This document shows positions 47,023-56,695 of a DNA stretch of 64,000 nt, one piece after another. Below the pieces are notes generated by a model, which made no database searches, had not been told where the DNA came from, and saw nothing but the letters and a program-made list of their open reading frames with translations. How positions within the stretch are numbered: the first letter of the stretch is position 1; each line of letters opens with the position of its first letter. The stretch is from Acinetobacter lanii (GTDB lineage: Bacteria > Pseudomonadota > Gammaproteobacteria > Pseudomonadales > Moraxellaceae). A program made the translations under genes and the position numbers. The stretch is taken from NCBI RefSeq assembly GCF_011578285.1, contig NZ_CP049916.1, positions 1,984,001-2,048,000 on the forward strand, in the 5' to 3' direction.

Positions 47023-49671
47023 ATGAACACAGACAGCACAGCACTCGATTTTTCTACCCTCACACCCATGATGCAACAATACATGTCAATGAAAATGCAA
47101 CATCCGCATGCATTGATGTTTTATCGTATGGGGGATTTTTATGAGCTATTTTTTGACGATGCCCACAAAGCAGCCAAAATTTTAGGCATTACCCTAACCC
47201 ATCGTGGTAAAGCTAACGGCAATCCGATTCCAATGGCGGGCGTACCTTATCATGCCGCGGAAGGCTATATCGCGCGCTTGGTCAAAAAAGGTGAAAACGT
47301 TGTCATCTGTGAACAAATTGGTGAAGTGACCGGTAAAGGGCCGGTTGAACGCGGTGTGGTGCGTATCATTACCCCCGGTACATTGACTGATGATGCACTG
47401 TTAAATGCACACCAAAGTTCAAATTTGGTGGCACTATGCGTACAGCAAAATCAGATTGGGATTGCGTTACTTGACCTAAGTGCGGGTATTTTCAAAGTTC
47501 AACAGCAAACGTTTGATACCGATCAACTCCCACTTGAATTGGCTCGTCTGATGCCAAGCGAGTTGGTGATTGATGAAAATATGTTTGAGCAAAATGCATC
47601 ACTTCAAAGCATGCTTGAACAGATTAAATCACAGATGGATTGCCCGATCAGCAAAAGACCGAATGTCGATTTTAATTTAAATAATGCGCAAAAAACCCTA
47701 TGTGATCAATTCGCTGTGTCCACACTTTCAGGTTTTGGCATTGATCATTTACCTTTAGCCAAAGCGGCGGCTGCTGCGCTGATTCACTACGCCAAAGAAA
47801 CTCAAAAAACAGCGTTGCCACATATCCGTTCAATTAAGCTTGAACAAAGTTCTGACTTTATTGCGCTTGACCCCGTGACCCGTCGCAACTTAGAAATCAT
47901 TGATCCTTTATTCGAGCACGGTACATCACTGTACGCTTTGATCAATGACTGTCAAACCGCGATGGGCGGACGCTTACTGGGTCGCACCTTGATGCAACCG
48001 ATGCGTGATACGGCACAACTCGATGAGCGTCTAGATGCGATTGAGGTGCTGTTGAAGGGCTACCATGAAGCCGCTGTACGATTGGTATTAAAAGAGATCA
48101 GTGATATCGAACGTGTGCTGAGTCGTATCGCATTAGGCAGTGCACGTCCACGTGACTTGGTTCAATTGCGTCAAGCCTGTGCCCAAATTCCATATTTGCG
48201 TCATGCCCTGCAACCGATTGTGTCGAAGCAACAATCGCTACTGCTCACCCAACTGAATGAAGAGTTGGGCGACTTTCATGGATTGCATCAACGCTTGATG
48301 TCGGCCATTGTGGAAAATCCACCAGTTTTACTTCGTGATGGTAATGTCATTGCTGAAGGTTTTGACGCTGAGTTGGATGAGCTACGTCAAATTCGTGATC
48401 ATGCCGGTCAATTCCTGATTGATCTTGAAATTCAAGAACGTGAAGCCACCGGCATTAACACCTTAAAAATTGGTTATAACCGCGTTAGTGGCTACTATAT
48501 CGAACTGACCCGTGCCCAAGCAGAACAAGCGCCTGATCACTACATTCGTCGTCAAACACTCAAAAATGCAGAGCGCTATATCACGCCAGAACTGAAGGCC
48601 TTTGAAGATAAAGTGCTGTCGAGCGAATCTCGTGCTTTGGCCCGTGAAAAACTGCTGTTTGAAATGCTATTGGATGAGCTACGTCAAGACATTGCCAATC
48701 TTCAGATGATGAGCAGTGCAATTGCTCAGATTGACTTGATCAGTAACTTTGCTCATCAAGCACGTTTGCAGAACTGGAGCCGTCCTGAGTATAGCCCCGA
48801 AATTGGCATCCACATTGTGGCAGGTCGTCATCCTGTGGTGGAATCGCTGATTAAAACGCCATATACCCCCAATGACACTCAGCTTGATTTTAACCATCGC
48901 ATGGCGATTATCACCGGTCCAAATATGGGCGGTAAATCAACGTTTATGCGTCAAACCGCTTTGATTAGTTTATTAGCGTATTGCGGTAGTTATGTGCCTG
49001 CTAAGTCAGTCAAACTCGGCCCAATTGACCGCATCTTTACCCGAATCGGTTCTGCTGATGATTTGTCTTCGGGTAAATCAACCTTTATGGTCGAAATGAC
49101 GGAAACTTCGCAAATTCTACACCATGCGACCAACCAGTCTTTGGTACTGATGGATGAAGTGGGTCGTGGCACCAGTACCTATGATGGTTTATCTCTGGCA
49201 TGGGCATGTGTACTCGACCTAACCCAACGTATTCAATGTCTGTGTCTATTCGCGACCCATTATTTTGAACTGACTGAATTGGGCAAACAAGCCTTTATTG
49301 AAAACTACCATGTCACTGCGCAAGAAATAAATGGCAACCTGATCTTGCTACATAAAGTTCAACACGGTCCTGCCAGTCAAAGTCATGGTTTGCAAGTGGC
49401 CAAACTTGCCGGGATCCCCGCAGCTGTAATTAAAGAAGCACAGCATCGTTTACGCATTTTGGAAAAACAACATGTGCATAAGCCAGTTGCTGTACAAAAT
49501 GACTTATTTGCAGCTGAGAGCTATGTAGAACCTGAAGTGATTGAACGTGTGATTGAGATCGAAAAAGCCTCACCTGCACTTGAATTACTCAAAAGCATTG
49601 ATGTGGATAGCTTGACGCCACGTGAAGCGCTGCAACAGCTTTATGCGCTTAAAGACCAATTGCAGACTTAA
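47023..49671 (+). CDS. mutS: DNA mismatch repair protein MutS
   Basis: Mismatch recognition ATPase, 882 residues. Mismatch-probing motif F39-Y40-E41 (GDFYELFF) at the N-terminus; Walker [10 protein letters not shown] at 632-640; [13 protein letters not shown] (Walker B and signature loop); [11 protein letters not shown] (sensor). The C-terminal [16 protein letters not shown] is the tetramer helix region. The start ATG at 47023 is preceded by AAGGAT; the TTG at 47002 overlaps that Shine-Dalgarno and is rejected. A 246-bp leader before it holds a Fur-box-like 19-mer at 46785-46803 and a 9-bp inverted repeat ATGAAATTG/CAATTTCAT (46916-46924, 46946-46954). Confidence 0.98.
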   Translation: MNTDSTALDFSTLTPMMQQYMSMKMQHPHALMFYRMGDFYELFFDDAHKAAKILGITLTHRGKANGNPIPMAGVPYHAAEGYIARLVKKGENVVICEQIGEVTGKGPVERGVVRIITPGTLTDDALLNAHQSSNLVALCVQQNQIGIALLDLSAGIFKVQQQTFDTDQLPLELARLMPSELVIDENMFEQNASLQSMLEQIKSQMDCPISKRPNVDFNLNNAQKTLCDQFAVSTLSGFGIDHLPLAKAAAAALIHYAKETQKTALPHIRSIKLEQSSDFIALDPVTRRNLEIIDPLFEHGTSLYALINDCQTAMGGRLLGRTLMQPMRDTAQLDERLDAIEVLLKGYHEAAVRLVLKEISDIERVLSRIALGSARPRDLVQLRQACAQIPYLRHALQPIVSKQQSLLLTQLNEELGDFHGLHQRLMSAIVENPPVLLRDGNVIAEGFDAELDELRQIRDHAGQFLIDLEIQEREATGINTLKIGYNRVSGYYIELTRAQAEQAPDHYIRRQTLKNAERYITPELKAFEDKVLSSESRALAREKLLFEMLLDELRQDIANLQMMSSAIAQIDLISNFAHQARLQNWSRPEYSPEIGIHIVAGRHPVVESLIKTPYTPNDTQLDFNHRMAIITGPNMGGKSTFMRQTALISLLAYCGSYVPAKSVKLGPIDRIFTRIGSADDLSSGKSTFMVEMTETSQILHHATNQSLVLMDEVGRGTSTYDGLSLAWACVLDLTQRIQCLCLFATHYFELTELGKQAFIENYHVTAQEINGNLILLHKVQHGPASQSHGLQVAKLAGIPAAVIKEAQHRLRILEKQHVHKPVAVQNDLFAAESYVEPEVIERVIEIEKASPALELLKSIDVDSLTPREALQQLYALKDQLQT

Positions 49672-49692
49672 GCCTCAAAGTTCAAGCTAAAC

Positions 49693-49729
49693 AAAAAAAT
49701 CCCGTATTGCATTAATACGGGATTTTTTT
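49693..49729. terminator. Bidirectional terminator of mutS and the 67-residue gene
   Basis: AAAAAAATCCCGTATT, 5 nt, AATACGGGATTTTTTT; the T-tract overlaps the stop codon of the minus-strand gene. Confidence 0.93.
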
Positions 49730-49931
49730 AATCCATCCATTTTCGCAGTTGCTTACTGCGTCGAATCAGACCCAAGATTTCTTTACGTTGCATAATTTCA
49801 TCATCCGAATAAGGCAACGACTGTTTCAATTCTTCATGCGTCAAATTGCAATGTTCAATCAAGTAACAATCTTGCGCTGTGGTCCAATTTGAAGGCGGAA
49901 TGATCGGTTTTCGATAAGGACGTTTTTTCAT
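49728..49931 (-). CDS. Small basic protein of unknown function
   Basis: A 67-residue protein from the ATG at 49931 (MKKRPYRKPIIPPSNWT). It has a basic N-terminus and helical segments (TAQDCYLIEHCNLTHEELKQ, SDDEIMQRKEILGLIRRSKQL) resembling a compact Myb/SANT- or helix-turn-helix-like unit; DNA binding is only a guess. Upstream codons to 50000 are open but hydrophobic and unlike it. It is convergent with mutS and shares its terminator, and its coding pattern looks real. Confidence 0.65.
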   Translation of the reverse strand: MKKRPYRKPIIPPSNWTTAQDCYLIEHCNLTHEELKQSLPYSDDEIMQRKEILGLIRRSKQLRKWMD

Positions 49932-50229
49932 AGGCCTATTATAGGCGATAAAATAAGCAAGATTTAGATAAAATATGTATATCCTGAAAGGCTTAAACAT
50001 TATCTCCTACCATCTACACCTCATCGAAAGATCAGTTCAACAGCGAAACGATTTTCATTAAAATCTATTTTTAGCTTATACATCAATTTTATTGATAATA
50101 ACTGGATATTTTTTTGCTTTTCACACATATAAATAACAAATATCAATAAAAGGAATTGTTTGTTGAACCCATTTTTGCCTAAAATACGCTATTCGTCATT
50201 AGAACCATATTTTTTAGGTAGCTGTCGCC

Positions 50230-50553
50230 ATGACCTTTGTTGTCACTGAAAATTGTATTAAATGTAAATATCAAGACTGCGTAGAAGTGTGTCCTGTAGA
50301 TTGTTTCTACGAAGGTCCTAATTTCCTTGTCATTAATCCTGATGAGTGCATTGACTGTGCATTGTGTGAACCAGAATGCCCTGCAAATGCAATTTTCTCA
50401 GAAGATGAGCTTCCTGAAGGTCAAGAAGTTTTTATCGAATTGAATGCTGAATTGGCTGAAAAATGGCCGAACATTACGCAAATCGGTGATCAGCCTGCTG
50501 ACCGCGAAGAGTGGAATGGTAAACCAGATAAATTACAATATTTAGAAAAATAA
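50230..50553 (+). CDS. fdxA: Seven-iron ferredoxin FdxA
   Basis: Electron carrier with one [3Fe-4S] and one [4Fe-4S] cluster, 107 residues. The cysteine pattern equals Azotobacter FdI shifted by one: C9, C17 and C50 for the 3Fe cluster; C21, C40, C43 and C46 for the 4Fe cluster; C25 as the free cysteine. The acidic C-terminal extension ([20 protein letters not shown]) is typical. Upstream, TTGTTT (50156-50161) and TAAAAT (50180-50185), 18 bp apart, form a plausible promoter. Monocistronic, terminator at 50561. Confidence 0.96.
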   Translation: MTFVVTENCIKCKYQDCVEVCPVDCFYEGPNFLVINPDECIDCALCEPECPANAIFSEDELPEGQEVFIELNAELAEKWPNITQIGDQPADREEWNGKPDKLQYLEK

Positions 50554-50560
50554 AAGACTT

Positions 50561-50588
50561 AAAGATCAGCTACGGCTGATCTTTTTTT
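50561..50588 (+). terminator. Terminator of fdxA
   Basis: AAAGATCAGC, TACG, GCTGATCTTTTTTT, 8 bp after the fdxA stop. Confidence 0.92.
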
Positions 50589-50691
50589 ATTTAACTTTAT
50601 ACCCAAAAAGTACATTTAATTGCAATTTATGCAAAATCTCTTTGCATTTTTAGACTAGAATAATCTCTAAATTCATTCAGTAATGTTCATA

Positions 50692-51411
50692 ATGAAACAA
50701 ATTTTGAAGGGTCTACTGACCATCGGTGCAATTTCGCTGGTGACGTTTGGCTGTACTTCTTCCCCTAAAAAAAGTCACACGGTACTTACCCCTACGGGAC
50801 ACCGAATTTATATACCACAAGAAAAAATCATTGTTGACCGACCTGTTAAACCCAAAGTCATGCCAAACTCTTACCGTAACTGGATCATGCTCGGTGACAA
50901 CCAATCACGTGTGCGTGAATATGAGCGTTATTTAGAACAGAATAACGTCGGCAATATTATTCCGAGCTTTGAATTGATGAAATCGGCACGTGACTGGCAG
51001 AAATGTGGACGTACCGAATATATGGTGCCGAGCAAAGAGCTGTGGCGCAATCAGTTGCCGACTTTAAAAGTGTTTAAATATTTGGTTGCGGCTAAAGTGT
51101 TAACCGATTTTGAAGTGACCTCAGTCTATCGTGACCTGCCTTTAAATCAGTGTGCCGGTGGTGCAGGCTCTTCACGTCACTTATTCAATTCAGCGATTGA
51201 TTTCCGCATTGGGCCTGAATACCCCCGTGCAGATGATTATGCCATGATTCAAAATCAAAAATTTAAACTGTGTCAGTTCTGGATCAATCATGGTCAGAGT
51301 TTAAATATGGGCTTAGGTCTATATGCTTCCGGTCAAATCCATATCGACACGCAAGGTTACCGCACTTGGGGTCCTGATTTGACGCGTAATTCGTCATTAT
51401 GTAATTACTAA
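50692..51411 (+). CDS. M15-like D-Ala-D-Ala carboxypeptidase-type lipoprotein
   Basis: A 239-residue lipoprotein: signal MKQILKGLLTIGAISLV, lipobox TFGC with C21. The C-terminal part carries a peptidase M15-type zinc site: S-x-H-x6-D (SSRHLFNSAIDF, H163 and D170) and H-x-D (GQIHIDTQGYRTWG, H217), with R147 in VTSVYRDL before it. Such enzymes trim peptidoglycan peptides. The linker from residue 25 to 60 is basic and proline-rich. An in-frame ATG at 50683 adds three residues and cannot be excluded. It lies alone, followed by a terminator at 51439. Confidence 0.82.
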   Translation: MKQILKGLLTIGAISLVTFGCTSSPKKSHTVLTPTGHRIYIPQEKIIVDRPVKPKVMPNSYRNWIMLGDNQSRVREYERYLEQNNVGNIIPSFELMKSARDWQKCGRTEYMVPSKELWRNQLPTLKVFKYLVAAKVLTDFEVTSVYRDLPLNQCAGGAGSSRHLFNSAIDFRIGPEYPRADDYAMIQNQKFKLCQFWINHGQSLNMGLGLYASGQIHIDTQGYRTWGPDLTRNSSLCNY

Positions 51412-51438
51412 ATTGGTTCAATCTACTTAATTAACTAT

Positions 51439-51468
51439 AAGAGGTCTTGATGATCTCTTTTCTTTTTT
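51439..51468 (+). terminator. Terminator of the M15-like gene
   Basis: AAGAGGTC, 5 nt, GATCTCTT (one G-T pair) followed by TTCTTTTTT. Confidence 0.75.
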
Positions 51469-51611
51469 CGCGCTTTTCTATTTCCGAGCTATTTATAGCG
51501 CACTTTAAAATCTGACTATATTTTATTCAACAAAGGCTATAAAAATTGCACTCAGTGTTGAAATGATTACAATGCACATAATCAAATTCAGGTTATCTAG
51601 GTAAACATACT

Positions 51612-52277
51612 ATGCAACAAATGTGGTCAGACATCGATGCCTATATCGAGTCACATTTAATACCCGAAGACCCAATTTTGACTCAAACCTTAAAAAATAC
51701 GGATGATAAAGGTTTTCCTGACCATTTAGCTGTTGCTGCCAATCAAGGCATGCTGTTACAAATGCTCATTGAAATGAACAAATGTAAACGTGTCTTAGAA
51801 TTGGGAACCTTTGCCGCCTATAGCACCATGTGGTTAGCACGTGCCTTACCTGAAGATGGCTATATCCTCACCATTGAGGGACGTGATACCCATGCAGCTT
51901 TAGCTCAAGAAAATATTAATAATGCCAAGCTCAAACAAAGCGTTGAATTAAAAGTCGGACGTGCCGCTGACATCATTCGTGCCCTGCCTGCTGACTTTGA
52001 ACCATTTGACTTTATCTTTATTGATGCCGATAAACAAAGTTACCCTGAATATTTAGAATTGTGTTTAGAACGCTCACATTCAGGGACCATCATTTTCTTA
52101 GACAATGTCATCCGTGCCGGCGACATCATGAACCCTGAAAATGTAAAACCGAGTATTCAAGGTATTCGTGATATGTATGCTTTAATGCAAAATCACCCGC
52201 GTTTACGCTCAAGCACGGCGCTACAAACTGTGGGCTCTAAAGGGCATGATGGCTTTGCTTTGGCGATTGTGAAATAA
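51612..52277 (+). CDS. SAM-dependent O-methyltransferase
   Basis: A 221-residue class I methyltransferase of the catechol/caffeoyl-CoA O-methyltransferase family. SAM motif VLELGTFAAYSTMWLA at 61-76 (E63, G65), TIEGRD at 87-92 with the ribose-binding Glu, and the metal site D138 (FIDADKQSY), D164 and N165 (FLDNVI). A divalent-metal mechanism is expected. The substrate is not predictable; single gene with its own terminator. Confidence 0.88.
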   Translation: MQQMWSDIDAYIESHLIPEDPILTQTLKNTDDKGFPDHLAVAANQGMLLQMLIEMNKCKRVLELGTFAAYSTMWLARALPEDGYILTIEGRDTHAALAQENINNAKLKQSVELKVGRAADIIRALPADFEPFDFIFIDADKQSYPEYLELCLERSHSGTIIFLDNVIRAGDIMNPENVKPSIQGIRDMYALMQNHPRLRSSTALQTVGSKGHDGFALAIVK

Positions 52278-52304
52278 GCCTTAAAATTAAAAGAATGATC
52301 ATTT

Positions 52305-52336
52305 AAAAAAGCTCCATTTTCATATGGAGCTTTTTT
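52305..52336 (+). terminator. Terminator of the O-methyltransferase gene
   Basis: AAAAAAGCTCCAT, 6 nt, ATGGAGCTTTTTT, 28 bp after the stop. Confidence 0.92.
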
Positions 52337-52376
52337 AAGCAATCTAAAAAAATGAGTCAAGACAATCAAGCAAAAG

Positions 52377-52411
52377 TTATCCCCGATTATTGTTGATAAA
52401 GCTGTGGATAA
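52377..52411. promoter_or_regulatory. Cluster of DnaA-box-like sites
   Basis: TGTGGATAA at 52403-52411 is a perfect reverse complement of the TTATCCACA consensus; TGTTGATAA at 52391-52399 has one mismatch; TTATCCCCG at 52377-52385 has two and points the other way. An AT-rich tract follows. Neither dnaA nor gidA is in the window. Confidence 0.5.
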
Positions 52412-52607
52412 AATTAAATTTTAACGATAACACAATGATTAAATACAATAATTATTAAAAGATTATAAAACAATCAAATATTTTAGACCTAAGTCATCGG
52501 TCACAGTTTTAAAATATCGCTGAATATTTAAACATGATTGTTCATATAAATTAGCATATCTATGAACAATCTGTTATCAATTTTAGATTCACATTTGATC
52601 AAATGAA

Positions 52608-53450
52608 TTATTTTGCGACCAACAGCGGCACTGGTGAATTTCGGAAAATATTGGTAGTAATACTGCCCAAAAAGAACTGCCGAACTTTACTTCGACTATA
52701 AGCACCCAATACGATCAATTGGATCTGGTGTTGATGTTGATAATCCAAAATATTTTCAGCCACATCGCCATAACGATATTCAACCACAACATCAAGCCCT
52801 GCATCTTTGAGAAATTCTGAAGGTGTATTGAGAATCTCTGGATGATCTCCCACATAGAGCAAATGGCACTGTAGCTGACGTAAGAAATCACTTTTCGCCA
52901 CCCGTTGCATCATCTCTTTACAGGTCGGCGAATCTTCATAAGCAAAAATAAAGCGTGTTGGTGGCTTAAAGCTTTCCCCCACGGTCATCACAGTACATTT
53001 TGCGCCTCGGATAAAGTTTTCGACATTGCTCCCCAAACTTTTATTCTTTTCCGCAGAGCGCTCACCAACCCGACCAATCAACACAATGTCCGTTTCACGT
53101 AAGGCATTGAAACTTTGTTCGAGAAAATCGCCTTTTTCTTGAATTTGTGAGGGTTTAATCTGATATTTTTGTTCAATTAAATCTGAAATATGATTGAGCA
53201 AATTATTACTATAATCGAGTGCCAACTCACTTTGCTTTTGTTCTAGCTCTGCCAATTCTTTTAACAGCATGGCATTGCTTTCAAAGCCAATCACACCGCT
53301 GATTTCACCCAAATGATAACTGGCAGGATAGTAATCGAGCACTTGTAATAACACCAATTCACGCCCTGTTTTCTGCGCAATCCATGCCGCTGCATCGGCA
53401 ATAGCATTGATACAAGGAGAAGAGTCAATACATGCAATGACACGGTTCAT
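52608..53450 (-). CDS. Tandem universal stress protein
   Basis: A 280-residue protein with two USP (UspA) domains, about 1-150 and 151-280. Domain 1 begins NRVIACIDSSPCINAIADAA. Domain 2 ends with the ATP-type loop GAYSRSKVRQFFLGSITTNI (pattern G-x2-x-G-x9-G-S type) then SPVPLLVAK. UspE-like proteins of this layout respond to stress and bind ATP or lipids. No operon partner and no clear terminator downstream were seen. Confidence 0.85.
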   Translation of the reverse strand: MNRVIACIDSSPCINAIADAAAWIAQKTGRELVLLQVLDYYPASYHLGEISGVIGFESNAMLLKELAELEQKQSELALDYSNNLLNHISDLIEQKYQIKPSQIQEKGDFLEQSFNALRETDIVLIGRVGERSAEKNKSLGSNVENFIRGAKCTVMTVGESFKPPTRFIFAYEDSPTCKEMMQRVAKSDFLRQLQCHLLYVGDHPEILNTPSEFLKDAGLDVVVEYRYGDVAENILDYQHQHQIQLIVLGAYSRSKVRQFFLGSITTNIFRNSPVPLLVAK

Positions 53451-53710
53451 GATAGCCTCACTTTGACTTTTTGTCGGTTATTCTTCTAGTTTTAAATTAG
53501 CATAAGTTTTTTAAAAATGACGATTTTTTGTGTAATGATCCTGTGTTGCCAGCACTCATATTAAGCTTAAATTACTTTAGACTGAATACACACTGAATCT
53601 ATGTCTATAAATGCATGCCTGAACTAGACAGAAATGTGGTTGCTATACCATTCGATATCTTAGTGACGCGATACCACACGGTTTTCTCTCAATCAAGCTA
53701 AGCCTAGCCA

Positions 53711-54856
53711 CTAAACCACATAACGCTTGCTTAACCCCATTTCAGCTAAGAGTCGTCGGTAGAGCGTCGATGACCGATCCGCTTCAAAATGTGCTTCCAT
53801 GCTGATATCCAGCGGCAATTCTTCAGGCTTTTGACTTTCAACCAAATCCTGATCTTCAGCAAAAATCTGTGCATTAAAATCATATACCGCTTGCAGATCT
53901 CCTGTGGTATCAAAATTTCTCGTTAAAGGTACAAACAGCCGGGTTTTGTTATGTGACACCGGACAACAAGCATTAAGAATTTTTAAAATTCCCTCTTTAG
54001 GAAAATGTACCGTCAAAATCGCCGCAAAAGGCGGATAAACATTAAACACACGTTTCCATAGAAAATCGGGTGGTGCCAAATGCTGTAAACCATGCGGATA
54101 ATTACTGACATTACTGACATATTCAGTATGCAGTCCATAGCGTGTTCGTTCAGTGGAGTAGCGAGGTACCACTGGATTTTCCGCATTGGCAAATGAGTTG
54201 TGGTGTACAAATGCAAAATGGGCAACATCAATAAACCCCTCTAACTGCCGACCACTCGACCCTGCAATATCCACAAAAGGTGGCAAGATTGCTTGGTGCT
54301 GCTCGGAATCCCAAGTGTCCATCAGTGGAAAGTTGGCTTTATTTGGATCACGTCCAAAAAGACTGGTCCAGACTAAGCCGTATTTTTCGACCACAGGAAA
54401 TGTGGTTAATGAAAAGCGATCTGAAATTTTGGTTAAATCCGGTTGTGCCGGAATTTTGGTACATTTACCGTGTTGGTTATATTCCAAACCATGATATGGA
54501 CACACGATATGCTCGCCTTTTACCCAACCTTTGGTCAGCGGTACACCACGATGCGGGCAAAGGTCACGAACCAAATGGATACTGCCTGATTCAGTTTGAT
54601 ACAAGGCCATATTTACATCGAGCAAGGTCACCCGTTGTGGCGTTGTAGAGACATCTTGTATCCGAGCAACAGGGAACCAATGCTGCGCCAAAATCTGCCA
54701 GTCTTGAGCTTCAAATTGGCTATTACAGGGTTGCTCAAATACATTGATCACTGGAATTGCGTTCATACCATGCCCATATAGATTCAAATTTGTTGTAAAA
54801 CTGGCTGATGCATTAGGCTTGTTCAGATTAATCACATCAGCCTCTTGACTTGACAT
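53711..54856 (-). CDS. Rieske non-heme iron oxygenase, VanA-like
   Basis: Alpha subunit-type oxygenase, 381 residues from the ATG at 54856. The Rieske centre is C100, H102, C119, H122 (DLCPHRGVPL ... IVCPYHGLEYN). The mononuclear iron site is D-x2-H-x4-H (FIDVAHFAFVHH, with H213 and H218). The family is large: aromatic ring hydroxylases, O-demethylases. No reductase gene is adjacent, so electron supply is unknown. Start choice: the frame reaches a TTG at 54904, but the LysR-type operator at 54911-54925 lies just above it, so 54856 (or an ATG at 54766) is better; none has a strong Shine-Dalgarno. A divergent LysR gene suggests substrate-induced expression. Confidence 0.88.
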   Translation of the reverse strand: MSSQEADVINLNKPNASASFTTNLNLYGHGMNAIPVINVFEQPCNSQFEAQDWQILAQHWFPVARIQDVSTTPQRVTLLDVNMALYQTESGSIHLVRDLCPHRGVPLTKGWVKGEHIVCPYHGLEYNQHGKCTKIPAQPDLTKISDRFSLTTFPVVEKYGLVWTSLFGRDPNKANFPLMDTWDSEQHQAILPPFVDIAGSSGRQLEGFIDVAHFAFVHHNSFANAENPVVPRYSTERTRYGLHTEYVSNVSNYPHGLQHLAPPDFLWKRVFNVYPPFAAILTVHFPKEGILKILNACCPVSHNKTRLFVPLTRNFDTTGDLQAVYDFNAQIFAEDQDLVESQKPEELPLDISMEAHFEADRSSTLYRRLLAEMGLSKRYVV

Positions 54857-54910
54857 TGAAACTACCGAAAATGCAGGCTTTGCGTCTATTAGAATGTTTA
54901 GCAATAGTGA

Positions 54911-54925
54911 TTCTAAAAATTAGAA
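54911..54925. promoter_or_regulatory. Candidate LysR operator between the Rieske and LysR genes
   Basis: TTCTAA-AAA-TTAGAA, a perfect 15-bp palindrome; the inner TCTAAAAATTAGA is T-N11-A. It lies 54 bp above the Rieske start at 54856 and 104 bp above the LysR start. Confidence 0.6.
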
Positions 54926-55029
54926 CGGATAAAACATGGTGCTTTTTTAAGGCTGAATATCCAGCTTTGGCATAGATTTCGCTTAATCATGGCTCATATT
55001 TTTTTAAATTTTCAAAGGTTGCACCGAAC

Positions 55030-55977
55030 TTGAGCAAAATTTTAAATACGCCTTTTTCTCGTTTTTCTGATTATTTTATTGCCGTTGCTAAAACAGGCAG
55101 TTTACGTAAGGCTGCCGACCAATTGTATATCTCTGTGTCAGCAGTACATCGTCAGATTGATTTAGCCGAAGAAGAACTGGGGATTGAGCTGTTTGAGCGC
55201 TTGCCTTCAGGTTTAAAACTCACTTTGGCAGGTGAATTGCTGTATGCCGATCTATTAAAATGGCAAAAAGAGTTTCAACACACCTGCATTCGTTTTGATG
55301 AGATTCAAGGTTTAAAACGCGGCACCATTGAGTTTGGACTGATCTCAGCATTGAGTGAAGGTTTTATCCCGCATTCCGTGAAACATATGTATACGCACTA
55401 CCCATGGATTAATTTTAAGATTCAAGTGGCAGACAGTGCAGTGATTGCAAAAAGAATCATGCACGCCGAACTGGATTTTGGTCTGATTTTAAATCCCAAA
55501 TCGCATCAACAATTGCAAGTCATGCATTTTTTAGAGTTACCTTTAGGTTTCGTACTGAGTAAACACCATCCATTGGCGCAGGCAGAGAAAATTTATTTTT
55601 CAGATACGCTAAATGAAAACCATCTGATTGCGGCATCGCCTTTGATGATTCATGACTATGTTCAGGCTATGTATAAACATCATCAGTTTAATCCCACACG
55701 TAAAACAGAATCTAATGATATTCGATTGATCAATACCCTGATTAAAGATCAACTTGGGATCGGTATTTTGAGTTATTTAGATGCACTGCCCGGTCTTGAG
55801 CGTGATGAAATGGTGTTTAAACCCATCATTGAGCAAGGGGTACATCCATTAACCGTGGCACTTTGTGTTGCACCGAAGCGTCAAGTGTCACGGGTGTCGC
55901 AAATTATGATCAAGCATATCATTGAACAGATGGAACGCTTAAAATCGCAACGAGACATACCGAGCCTAGTGCGTTGA
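55030..55977 (+). CDS. LysR-family regulator, probable activator of the Rieske gene
   Basis: A 315-residue LysR-type regulator. DNA-binding helix-turn-helix GSLRKAADQLYISVSAVHRQI at about residues 22-42 (given as GSLRKAADQLY and ISVSAVHRQI), then LGIELFERLPSGLKLT, the family signature. The effector domain follows from about residue 95. The start is TTG at 55030 with AAAGG upstream. It is divergent from the Rieske oxygenase gene across 173 bp (from 54856) with a T-N11-A palindrome, a layout typical of activator and target. Effector unknown. Confidence 0.87.
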   Translation: MSKILNTPFSRFSDYFIAVAKTGSLRKAADQLYISVSAVHRQIDLAEEELGIELFERLPSGLKLTLAGELLYADLLKWQKEFQHTCIRFDEIQGLKRGTIEFGLISALSEGFIPHSVKHMYTHYPWINFKIQVADSAVIAKRIMHAELDFGLILNPKSHQQLQVMHFLELPLGFVLSKHHPLAQAEKIYFSDTLNENHLIAASPLMIHDYVQAMYKHHQFNPTRKTESNDIRLINTLIKDQLGIGILSYLDALPGLERDEMVFKPIIEQGVHPLTVALCVAPKRQVSRVSQIMIKHIIEQMERLKSQRDIPSLVR

Positions 55978-56074
55978 AGACCATTAAAGCACCTTGTATT
56001 GGATGATCTAAATCTTCATGTATAAGAACAAGCTCATCAATAACTCAAGGAATATCCTTAGAAGATCAAACGTT

Positions 56075-56695
56075 TTACTGGTCTCTTAACCGTATGAACT
56101 GTGCGGGATTTCCTGCCACAATCTGTTGTTCTGCAACATCTTTGGTGACCATACTGTTCATACCGACAATGGCATGCTTGCCAATTTTAATGCCATCTTT
56201 AATCCCCACATGTGCACCCAGCCAGACATCTTGTTCAATCTCAATCCCTTGTGAGCGTACAGCCTGCTTATAAATCGGCTGATCAAGCGCCATGCCATGG
56301 TCAAAAGCATACAAATGACAATACGCCGCTATGCGCACTTGATCATGCAGCTTAATCCCTGCACGTCCGCCATCTAAGATACAGTTATGGTTAATTGCCA
56401 CTTCATTGCCAATCTCTAAAGGCCCATGCAAAGTACAGTCTGCTGCAATAAAGCTATTGTCCCCAATCACAATCTTACGCCCCGGCTCTGCAAAAATATG
56501 GGCTAAGGGTGAGATAAAACAATTTTCACCAATCTCTATGGTTTCCATATCCATTAAATAGGCTTGGTATTCTTGCTGCCACGCTTCAGCCCAGACACGA
56601 TTTTTTGGTTTGAGCGACCAATATAACCACGGCATATAATTGAGTCGATGTTTATGTTGTTCACGATATTTCAGCAGTCGAGCGTCTTCAGTCAT
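56075..56695 (-). CDS. Hexapeptide-repeat acyltransferase
   Basis: A 206-residue left-handed beta-helix transferase of the acetyltransferase (LbH) class. Hexapeptide repeats are visible in IGENCFISPLAHIFAEPGRKIV, IGDNSFIAADCTLHGPLEIG, NEVAINHNCILDGGRAGIKL, with the catalytic His in LYAFDHGMALDQ. Substrate (sugar or lipid) is unknown. The ATG at 56695 overlaps the yigZ stop by 8 bp, so the genes are cotranscribed. The upstream reading to 56740 lies inside yigZ and is rejected. Confidence 0.82.
   Translation of the reverse strand: MTEDARLLKYREQHKHRLNYMPWLYWSLKPKNRVWAEAWQQEYQAYLMDMETIEIGENCFISPLAHIFAEPGRKIVIGDNSFIAADCTLHGPLEIGNEVAINHNCILDGGRAGIKLHDQVRIAAYCHLYAFDHGMALDQPIYKQAVRSQGIEIEQDVWLGAHVGIKDGIKIGKHAIVGMNSMVTKDVAEQQIVAGNPAQFIRLRDQ

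Larger units (their letters stand above)
52278..52607. other. 330-bp gene-free region with a DnaA-box cluster
   Basis: Between the methyltransferase terminator and the USP stop. It holds three DnaA-box-like 9-mers within 35 bp (52377-52411), followed by an AT-rich tract up to about 52490 (no GC-rich run). No gene was seen. Confidence 0.65.

Noticed and set aside
54186..54648. Two plus-strand ORFs over the Rieske gene
   Set aside because: They overlap the Rieske and iron-site motifs on the minus strand and have no features of their own.
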